Both the position numbers and the translations under genes were made by a program. The notes beneath the pieces were generated by a model, which saw nothing but the letters and a program-made list of their open reading frames with translations, did not search any database and was not told where the DNA came from. Positions 1-5,060 of a DNA stretch of 12,331 bases are shown here, in pieces. Source of the stretch: Anaerolineales bacterium UBA6128 (lineage in GTDB: Bacteria; Chloroflexota; Anaerolineae; UBA1429); NCBI GenBank assembly GCA_002423325.1, contig DIVQ01000101.1:30207-42537 (forward strand), read 5' to 3'. How positions within the stretch are numbered: the first letter of the stretch is position 1; every line of letters begins with the position of its first letter.

Positions 1-263
1 CCTGCACCGTCGCGCCAGAGTTGCCAACTCCCGTCTTGCATGATCAGGGGCTGCCAGCCCTCCGTGCTTCGCAATGGCCCGTCGCGCACCTTCAGCCAAA
101 GCGCGTCCCCGCCCACCTCAGCAACCTGAAATGGGACGTGGCAGCCGGCCAGCCCCAAGGTCAACCCGCTGCCACGCGCATCGCTCCAGACTTCGAGGCC
201 TGCGACGCGCAACCCGAGCAATTGCGGCTTAGTTGCCGTCGATGACAGGCTAGCGACGACCAT
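1..263 (-). CDS. Partial gene, resembles N-terminus of HPr-kinase-like protein
   Basis: An ATG-started reading frame runs on the minus strand from 263 off the left edge without a stop, giving 87 visible residues. It follows the precursor peptide stop codon by 6 nt, which suggests translational coupling; the spacing offers only a weak ribosome site (TAGG, then CAAGG). The visible part carries 'LLGLRVAGLEVWSD', then 'HVPFQV', and ends with 'GSWQLWRDG'. This order (a 'GL.v...s' strand, a 'PF.v' turn, then a 'dG.W.ly' strand) resembles the N-terminal region of HPr-kinase-like proteins found beside PqqD and SPASM proteins. In paeninodin-type lasso clusters such a kinase phosphorylates the peptide. 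The diagnostic P-loop would lie outside the window, so the function is inference from partial likeness and context. That the frame is a real gene is fairly likely; the family is uncertain. Confidence 0.5.
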   Translation of the reverse strand, partial: MVVASLSSTATKPQLLGLRVAGLEVWSDARGSGLTLGLAGCHVPFQVAEVGGDALWLKVRDGPLRSTEGWQPLIMQDGSWQLWRDGA

Positions 264-269
264 CCTTGC

Positions 270-431
270 CTAGCCGGTCACAGCGTACCAGCAGCCACCA
301 ATCATCGTCTGACACTGGTTCATAGGTTCCACATTTACCATACTCGTGTTGCAGACGTTCAACACTGAGGTCTTGACATCCAGCCGCACCTTGCGCAGTT
401 CGGGTTTCTGATATGCTTGCTTCTTCTCCAA
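270..431 (-). CDS. RiPP precursor peptide, 53 aa, TTG start
   Basis: This small gene lies between the radical SAM gene and the kinase-like gene. It starts with TTG at 431 (an in-frame TAA sits at 455-453 and no ATG lies between) and ends at a TAG. A strong Shine-Dalgarno GGGAGG (442-437) is 5 nt before the TTG. The lysine-rich leader 'KKQAYQKPELRKVRLDV' (residues 3-19) contains the YxxP motif that RRE/PqqD-type proteins bind in lasso and related leaders. A 'SVLNVC' segment (22-27) then leads into a putative core with Cys27, Cys40 and Cys47, a Gly-Gly at 45-46 and the end 'CWYAVTG' (47-53). The charged leader followed by a nearly charge-free, Cys-bearing C-terminus is typical of RiPP precursors. 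It should be bound by the PqqD-like protein and modified by the adjacent SPASM enzyme. The modification type (thioether, C-C or other crosslink) cannot be read from sequence. The next start would be Met31, inside the core, so TTG is preferred. Confidence 0.85.
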   Translation of the reverse strand: MEKKQAYQKPELRKVRLDVKTSVLNVCNTSMVNVEPMNQCQTMIGGCWYAVTG

Positions 432-499
432 TTTGCCCTCCCGTGTTCCCGGTTATGTGGCCCGGTGCGTTTGCACGTTCCCAAAAGTTCCTCTGTTGA

Positions 500-1675
500 T
501 TACTCCGCGCCAGCCGCCGGCTGCATTTGAGCCGCCGGCTGCTTTTGAGCCGCCGGCTCGGACCCAGCCGCTTGCCCGGCGCTGCGTCGATCCTCTACCG
601 ACGCCCGCGCGTTCTCGGCGCGCAGGCGCCCCATCTCGCACACATAGTCGACCGGCGTCTCGTCGTCGCCGTGCACCAGTTGGGACCAACCCGGACACTG
701 CGTGCACAACGACCCGACTGTACAGGTCACGCAACGCGAGTCCAGCGTGCGTCGCTTGCGCAGCACTACCCCCAACTCGTCCCAGCCCTCTTGAAAGCTG
801 CCCCGTGTCAGGTCGTAGGCCGGTCGGCGCGCCATCATGCACAGGCTCAATAGCCCCGCATGGTCGATGTGAAAGGACCGATGTCCCGCTCCGCAAGTAT
901 AGACGTATTCGTTACGCACCGCGCTGGGTCGATAGCCCAGCAGGCGCTCGTCGTACTCTGCCTGGCGCTCCGGGTACTCCTGGTCCAGAGACACCACCTC
1001 GGTCGGCGTCAGGCGCTGCGTCAATTCGCTCGCCCCCCCGTCCAGCCGCGGCCACAGCACGCCGTCAAAGCGGTAATCCACCCCCCAGCCCGCCGCCATG
1101 GCGCGCATCGCGTCGACCTCGTGGCGGTTCGCCCGCACCAGCACGCTCTTGAGGTTCAGACGCAAGCCTCGCGCCAGCGCCAGCTCGATGCCGCGCATGC
1201 AGCGATCGTACGCCCCGGGCGTGCGCGTCACCCGCTCATAGGTCTCGCGCGTGGCGCCGTATAGCGTGATCTCCATCGACGTCGGCCGCCACTCGGCCAG
1301 CAGGTCGGCCTCGCGCTCGGTCAGCAGTGTGCCGTTCGTAAAGAGCGATAGCAACAGTCCCTGACGTTTGCCGTAACGCCACAGGTCCGCAAAGTCGGGC
1401 CGCAGTAGCGGCTCGCCGCCCGTATAGAGCATCGAAAAGACCCCGGCGGCCACCAGTTGATCCAGGATCGCCGCGAACTGCGCGGTGGACAACTCCTGCG
1501 CCCGCGCCGCGCGGCTGCCCGCCGGCTGGTTGATGTAGCACATCAGGCAGGTCAGATTGCAGCGCTGCGTCAGGTCTATGCTGCCGCCCAACGGGAAGCG
1601 CCTGCCCGCCAACTGGGCGACCAGGTGCTCGCCCACCTCCCCGAGCGTGAGCTCGGGACTGCCCGGACATCCCAC
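500..1675 (-). CDS. Radical SAM/SPASM peptide maturase
   Basis: This 391-residue protein has the radical SAM cluster motif C39xxxC43xxC46 (in 'RCNLTCLMC'), which binds the [4Fe-4S] cluster that cleaves S-adenosylmethionine, and the SAM-binding 'TGGEP' at 85-89. The C-terminal part is a SPASM domain with seven cysteines: C261, C279, C315, C318, C324, C327 and C346. These would hold two auxiliary Fe-S clusters. Such enzymes install radical-based crosslinks in ribosomal peptides. Here the substrate is inferred to be the small Cys-containing peptide encoded 68 nt downstream, recognised with the PqqD-like protein encoded 3 nt upstream. The start is GTG at 1675: it has GGAGGG 8 nt upstream (inside the end of pqqD), and no in-frame ATG lies nearby. 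The last 25 residues are a low-complexity Ala/Gln/Pro tail encoded by an 18-bp tandem repeat and look dispensable. Family assignment is firm; the exact chemistry is unknown. Confidence 0.93.
   Translation of the reverse strand: MGCPGSPELTLGEVGEHLVAQLAGRRFPLGGSIDLTQRCNLTCLMCYINQPAGSRAARAQELSTAQFAAILDQLVAAGVFSMLYTGGEPLLRPDFADLWRYGKRQGLLLSLFTNGTLLTEREADLLAEWRPTSMEITLYGATRETYERVTRTPGAYDRCMRGIELALARGLRLNLKSVLVRANRHEVDAMRAMAAGWGVDYRFDGVLWPRLDGGASELTQRLTPTEVVSLDQEYPERQAEYDERLLGYRPSAVRNEYVYTCGAGHRSFHIDHAGLLSLCMMARRPAYDLTRGSFQEGWDELGVVLRKRRTLDSRCVTCTVGSLCTQCPGWSQLVHGDDETPVDYVCEMGRLRAENARASVEDRRSAGQAAGSEPAAQKQPAAQMQPAAGAE
513..566. repeat. 18-bp tandem repeat, 3 units
   Basis: Three adjacent 18-bp units at 513-530, 531-548 and 549-566 begin with GCCGCCGGCT. 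The first two differ at one base; the third diverges after about 10 bases. They encode the repeated 'QPAAQ'-type tail of the radical SAM protein, just before its stop codon, and are probably a slippage product. Confidence 0.85.
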
Positions 1676-1678
1676 GCC

Positions 1679-2008
1679 TCAGACCCTCCGCACGGCGTCG
1701 GCCGCTTCCAGTTCCCCAAAGAACCCGACAACGTCCGCGGCGGCGACATCGGGTCCGACATCGTACTCGGCCATCACGACGGCCTGCAGGTCATCCACGG
1801 TGGCCGGCGTCTCCAGCCGTTCCCAGATGAACGCGCCCAGCGGGTTCAGCGTATAGATGCAGTCCATATCGGCCACGTTCTGCCGCACCGGCACCAGCAC
1901 CACTTCGTTCACGATGCGGCGAAAGATGAAATCGGGATTCCTCTCGTAGCGCGTCGCCTGTTGCTCCACCTGATACCCCCGCGTCTGAGTCTGTTGGTCG
2001 TTGTGCAT
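1679..2008 (-). CDS. PqqD-like RRE protein (RiPP recognition element)
   Basis: This 109-residue protein has the PqqD layout: 'RNPDFIFRRIVNEVVLVPV' (about 23-41), then 'IYTLNPLGAFIWERLE' (about 51-66) and an acidic helix 'TVDDLQAVVMAEYDV'. 'LNPxGAxIWexL' is the family signature. PqqD-fold proteins bind the leader of a precursor peptide through a winged-helix beta-strand and deliver it to the partner radical SAM enzyme. That enzyme is encoded only 3 nt downstream, and the putative leader partner is the 53-residue peptide two genes on. The ATG at 2008 has no strong Shine-Dalgarno; the first 20 or so residues are Gln-rich and not conserved in the family, so the true start could differ slightly. 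It is about 100 nt downstream of the secreted-protein gene, separated by a GC hairpin. A role in making pyrroloquinoline quinone is unlikely because the precursor is not PqqA-like. Confidence 0.92.
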   Translation of the reverse strand: MHNDQQTQTRGYQVEQQATRYERNPDFIFRRIVNEVVLVPVRQNVADMDCIYTLNPLGAFIWERLETPATVDDLQAVVMAEYDVGPDVAAADVVGFFGELEAADAVRRV

Positions 2009-2041
2009 GTGCGTTTGGTGCGACCTGGTCTGCGTTCTAGG

Positions 2042-2088
2042 CGCGGGCCGGGGCCCCGGGGCCTTGCCATGGGTCGCTCCGGCCCGCG
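2042..2088 (-). promoter_or_regulatory. GC-rich hairpin between secreted-protein gene and pqqD-like gene
   Basis: A perfect 10-bp inverted repeat (CGCGGGCCGG at 2042-2051 and its complement at 2079-2088) encloses a 12-bp palindrome GGCCCCGGGGCC at 2052-2063. No T-tract follows on the minus strand, so it is not a standard intrinsic terminator. It may partly block read-through or protect the upstream mRNA end. Confidence 0.6.
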
Positions 2089-2107
2089 GCGTAAAGCTCG
2101 TGTCAAA

Positions 2108-3385
2108 CTAGCGCGTCTTGAACCTGATCGGCTCGCTCCAGCCCAGGACGCCATCCATCGATACGTCCTGCAGCCAGTAGTAGAACGTCGTGCGCCTGGG
2201 CAGACGCCGGTCGACGTAGCGGTAGATCGCCCCGCCGCCCGCCGGCGGCACCTTGGAGGGGATATAGGTAACCAGGGTGCGCTCGCTTTCCGCCGCATCC
2301 GCCGAGGTTGCGCGGAAGACGCTAAAGCCCAGGTTGTTGGCCTCGTTGGTGGTCTTCCAGGCCAGCACGGCGGCCATGCCCTGGCCCTTCGCCCGGAACC
2401 ACTCCAGCTCAACCGAGAGGGGCACATCGCTGGCGATGTCCTTGGGCGGCGAAACGTGCGCACCGAGCACCAGCAGCGCGATCTTCGGGTCGACCGTGCA
2501 GACACTGGTCTGGTGGATCGCAAACTCGTAGACCACCGGCCACTCCCACAGGTGCTCGGTGTCGAAACCGATCATGCTGGCGTCCCCGCTTTGGCAGGGC
2601 ACCGGCTCAGGCTCCTCCACGACGTAGGTGTCTCCGCACAGCGGCGGATAGCCGATCTCGTCGGTCACCATGCAGTTCCGATCGCTGGTGCCGTTGACGC
2701 CGTTGGTGTCCAAGCGGTCGCTGTCAGGCGACATGATCGTCGGGTCAGGCCATAGCGTGTGGGTCATGTTCCACTGCAGCGAGCTGGCCGACACGAGCGT
2801 CGACGGCGGCGTGCCGCCCCCGTCCCCGCCCTGGTAATCAGAAAGCCAGCCCGTCTCGGCGCTGCCGTATAGATAGTCCTGCGTCCAGTTCCACGTCTGG
2901 CCGCTGCACGACATCTGGATCACCAGGTTATCCGACCGCAGCAAGTCCCTGAAGGTGTGCCACTTGTGGGCCGGCGAGTTGTCCCCCCAGCCGGCGCTGT
3001 TGAGGTAGTCCTTGTCGCACTGGGTCGCCGGGGGGTTGGCCGGGCTGGTCTCGTTCCCAGCATACACGTTATCGACCGCGCTGCGGTCCCAGACGTAGGC
3101 AAAGTAGATCCAGCCGTTGGCATCGGTGTATTTGTAGACATGCGCCCTGGGACGCGTCGTAACGATCCCTGGCAGGGTGCCGTACAGCGTGTACGGGATG
3201 TCGGCGCCATTAGGAGCCGTGCCTGTGACGAATGCATCGCCGTAGAACAGCCCATTCACGTCGTATAGCCTGGGCGGCAGTTGGGCCTCAACCGCCTGCC
3301 CCGGCACGATGCCGAACGGGGCTCCGCCCACCAGCAGGGCGACGATCAGCAACACAGATAGCCACGAGAACGCCCTCTTTGCCAT
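2108..3385 (-). CDS. Secreted protein with C-terminal fibronectin-III-like domain
   Basis: I do not recognise a named family for this 425-residue protein. It opens with a Sec signal peptide: Lys/Arg at 3-4, a hydrophobic stretch about 8-28, and a likely cleavage after 'AVEA' at 34. No lipobox Cys follows, so release outside the membrane is expected. The middle (about 35-300) is rich in Trp, Tyr, Asp and Asn with several Cys, including the pair in 'DRNCMVTDEIGYPPLCGD', which could form disulfides. From about 335 to the end it has the strand pattern 'AVLAWKTTNEANNLGFSVFR ... YRYVDRRL ... TFYYWLQDV', a fibronectin-III-like fold common at the end of Chloroflexota surface proteins. GGAGGGG lies 6 nt before the ATG. 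The gene is upstream of and collinear with the peptide-modification operon; whether it shares a transcript or function is unknown. Confidence 0.85.
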   Translation of the reverse strand: MAKRAFSWLSVLLIVALLVGGAPFGIVPGQAVEAQLPPRLYDVNGLFYGDAFVTGTAPNGADIPYTLYGTLPGIVTTRPRAHVYKYTDANGWIYFAYVWDRSAVDNVYAGNETSPANPPATQCDKDYLNSAGWGDNSPAHKWHTFRDLLRSDNLVIQMSCSGQTWNWTQDYLYGSAETGWLSDYQGGDGGGTPPSTLVSASSLQWNMTHTLWPDPTIMSPDSDRLDTNGVNGTSDRNCMVTDEIGYPPLCGDTYVVEEPEPVPCQSGDASMIGFDTEHLWEWPVVYEFAIHQTSVCTVDPKIALLVLGAHVSPPKDIASDVPLSVELEWFRAKGQGMAAVLAWKTTNEANNLGFSVFRATSADAAESERTLVTYIPSKVPPAGGGAIYRYVDRRLPRRTTFYYWLQDVSMDGVLGWSEPIRFKTR

Positions 3386-3564
3386 TTTTCCCCTCCGTTA
3401 CCTGGAGACGATGCAACCGCCTGCGCAGCCTGCTGGCCTCCGCCGCCATGTTCCAAGCGACGCAGCGTTCACATCCGCAGTCACGTCATACGTCCACTAC
3501 CGAATTAACGCAACCTTCACAGGACCAGCGACAAGCCCGAGGCGCTCGTCCCTCCCTTGTGGCC

Positions 3565-3573
3565 ATTATACCA
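3565..3573 (-). promoter_or_regulatory. Extended -10 promoter for secreted-protein gene
   Basis: On the minus strand the sequence reads TGGTATAAT, an extended -10 (TGnTATAAT). No -35 is seen at standard spacing; TTGTCG lies 22 bp upstream. The start of transcription would be near 3558, giving a leader of about 170 nt. The element sits inside a GGCCAT-N13-ATGGCC dyad at 3561-3585, which is operator-like. Confidence 0.55.
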
Positions 3574-3607
3574 CACAATATGGCCAAAATACCGACAAGT
3601 CGCTAAA

Positions 3608-3646
3608 CTGTAACAATATTTGATAGTGGGTTACAGAAACGTAACG
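3608..3646. promoter_or_regulatory. Three GTTAC/GTAAC elements, candidate operator
   Basis: CTGTAAC (3608-3614) and GTTACAG (3630-3636) form a perfect 7-bp inverted repeat with half-sites 22 bp apart, about two helical turns. A further GTAAC at 3641-3645 forms a second dyad with the middle copy (GTTAC-N6-GTAAC). The group lies 40-75 bp upstream of the left-facing -10 in an AT-rich island, a position suited to an activator. Confidence 0.45.
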
Positions 3647-3742
3647 ATTCTATGGTCCGCAGACACCTTAGGACGGCCAGCCGATCGTTCCGCCGCCTGT
3701 CGGGTCTGCGCGGCATAGAAAGCGAGGGGGGGCAGGCAGGAG

Positions 3743-3790
3743 CCAATGCTGCCGCTGGCACGCTGCTCGCGCAGGGCACGGCAGCATTGG
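3743..3790. repeat. 12-bp perfect inverted repeat, 24-nt spacer
   Basis: CCAATGCTGCCG at 3743-3754 is matched exactly by CGGCAGCATTGG at 3779-3790. A smaller CTGC/GCAG stem lies in the loop. There is no T-tract on either side, so it is not a plain terminator. It lies 37 bp upstream of the -35 of the nucleotidyltransferase gene. Confidence 0.7.
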
Positions 3791-3827
3791 GGCAGGTCCG
3801 CGCGCGTCCAAGCGCCGGCACCCGCGC

Positions 3828-3856
3828 TTGTCTCTCCTCCTCGGCGCGGCTATAAT
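3828..3856 (+). promoter_or_regulatory. Promoter of nucleotidyltransferase gene, leaderless
   Basis: TTGTCT (3828-3833), a 17-bp spacer and a perfect TATAAT (3851-3856) lie directly before the gene. Transcription would begin around 3863-3864, at or one base before the ATG at 3864, so the message would have no leader. The lack of any Shine-Dalgarno before that ATG agrees. Confidence 0.75.
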
Positions 3857-3863
3857 CGCACGT

Positions 3864-5036
3864 ATGAGCACAGTGTTGCCCGCCAGCGAGGCCCTTTACC
3901 GGCTGCTGGCGATCGCCTGGGACCCCCGGGCGGCGCCGGAGCCCGGCTGCGTGCCTTGGGAGGAGGTGCTGGATCTCGTGGGCCATGGCAACCTCAGCGG
4001 GCTGCTGCATACGCTGGCCGCAGACCTGCGCGCCGACATGCCCCCGGCTGTGCATCAGACGCTACAGGCGGCCCACTATGCCGCCATCGCCGCCAATGTC
4101 CGCACGCTCGACCAACTGGAGGTTGTACGCGCAGCTCTCGAACCCGTGGGGGCGCCGCTGCTGCTGCTCAAGGGGGCCGCGCTGACCGAGGACCTCTACG
4201 CGGACCTCGGCCCGCGTCTCATCGGGGATATCGATCTGGTGACGCCCAAGGAGGTCATACCCGCCTGCCGCGCGGCCCTGCTGGCGCTGGGCTATACGCT
4301 CGACAAGGTAGAGGCGCGCGCGGGTTCACAATCCGCCTGGCGCAGCCAGGAGATGCTCAGACCGCCCTCCGCGACGCTGACGCCCGTGGAGTTGCACTGG
4401 CACGTTCTGGACGTGCCCTACTATATGTACAGGCTGCCCATGGACTGGTTCTGGGAGCACAGCGCATCGCGCGTGATCGGCGAACAGTCCTACCGCGTGC
4501 TGGACGACGTCGCCAATATGGTCTATCTGCCCGCCCACCTGGCCCTGCACCACGCCTTTACGGGGCTGCACGCGTTGTACGATCTCGCCCTGCTGATCGC
4601 GCGCCGCCAGGAACGGTTGGACTGGGGCAGCGTCATCGCCGCCGCGCGCACGTTCGAGTTGGTCAGCGCGCTGCGTGAGACGCTGGACCGCCTGGCGCAG
4701 TGCTGGCCCGAGCTGCCGCTGGACGAGCCGCGCCGCCTGCTGGCCGAGGTGACACCCTCTCGCAGCGATGCGCGTCTCTACCGCCTGCTGACGACGCACG
4801 TGCACAACACGCCCCTCAACATCTATACGATGCTGACGTCACTGCCCACCACCGGCGCGCGCGCGCGCTATCTGTGGGATAACGTCTTTCCGCAGCCTGC
4901 CTACATGCGCGCGCGCTACCCCGTGCGCCGCGGCTGGCACCTGCCCTGGTGGTACGCCTGGCGCGCCCTGGGCGGGCTGCTGCGCTTCGCCCGCGCGCTG
5001 CCGCGGCTGGTACGCCAGGCTCGCAGCCGCGACTGA
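3864..5036 (+). CDS. Nucleotidyltransferase-family protein (NTP_transf_5 type)
   Basis: This 390-residue protein matches the uncharacterised nucleotidyltransferase family (Pfam PF14907 type). A helical N-terminus is followed by 'LLLLKGAAL' (about 99-107) and 'LYADLGPRLIGDIDLVTP' (about 111-128). Asp122 and Asp124 in 'GDIDL' are the expected metal-binding acids of the nucleotidyltransferase fold. A helical C-terminal half carries a His-rich stretch ('LALHHAF') and ends in a basic, Trp-rich tail. Members are often encoded beside PqqD, SPASM, HPrK-like and asparagine-synthase genes; a homologous function in the paeninodin cluster is tied to the phosphorylated peptide. Here it is divergent from, and about 1.9 kb away from, the peptide operon, so a link is inferred. 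The start at 3864 is preferred over in-frame upstream codons because it coincides with the expected transcription start of the TATAAT promoter. Confidence 0.85.
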   Translation: MSTVLPASEALYRLLAIAWDPRAAPEPGCVPWEEVLDLVGHGNLSGLLHTLAADLRADMPPAVHQTLQAAHYAAIAANVRTLDQLEVVRAALEPVGAPLLLLKGAALTEDLYADLGPRLIGDIDLVTPKEVIPACRAALLALGYTLDKVEARAGSQSAWRSQEMLRPPSATLTPVELHWHVLDVPYYMYRLPMDWFWEHSASRVIGEQSYRVLDDVANMVYLPAHLALHHAFTGLHALYDLALLIARRQERLDWGSVIAAARTFELVSALRETLDRLAQCWPELPLDEPRRLLAEVTPSRSDARLYRLLTTHVHNTPLNIYTMLTSLPTTGARARYLWDNVFPQPAYMRARYPVRRGWHLPWWYAWRALGGLLRFARALPRLVRQARSRD

Positions 5037-5060
5037 ACGGCTCGCCGCCACTGCGGTCCG

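Larger units (their letters stand above)
3386..3863. other. Divergent intergenic region, 478 bp
   Basis: This is the largest gap between convincing genes. It holds an extended -10 promoter facing left, three GTTAC/GTAAC elements in an AT-rich patch (3605-3646), a 12-bp inverted repeat with a 24-nt spacer (3743-3790) and a promoter facing right. The roughly 180-nt leader of the left gene (3386-3560) shows no convincing gene. Confidence 0.8.

Noticed and set aside
21..245. Plus-strand 74-codon frame at the left end
   Set aside because: Opposite to the collinear minus-strand frame that follows the precursor peptide gene; no ribosome site or motif.
513..566. CRISPR-like array
   Set aside because: Only three contiguous 18-bp units without spacers, inside a coding frame.
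433..1152. Long plus-strand frame opposite the radical SAM gene (Pro/Arg-rich)
   Set aside because: Antisense shadow of a clear gene; composition is typical of GC-rich opposite frames.
2101..2106. Perfect TTGACA -35 hexamer on the minus strand just before the pqqD-like gene
   Set aside because: The position of the -10 at 16-18 bp falls in the GC-rich stem (GCCGGA); no usable -10 is present.
1457..2755. 432-codon plus-strand frame across pqqD and the secreted-protein gene
   Set aside because: Runs antisense across three supported genes and their gaps, with no recognisable domain.
3398..3472. 24-codon GTG frame ending at the ribosome site of the secreted-protein gene, possible leader peptide
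   Set aside because: No ribosome site before the GTG and no regulatory logic such as a run of one amino acid; probably chance.
3743..3790. Reading the 12-bp inverted repeat as an intrinsic terminator
   Set aside because: 24-nt spacer and no T-tract on either strand.
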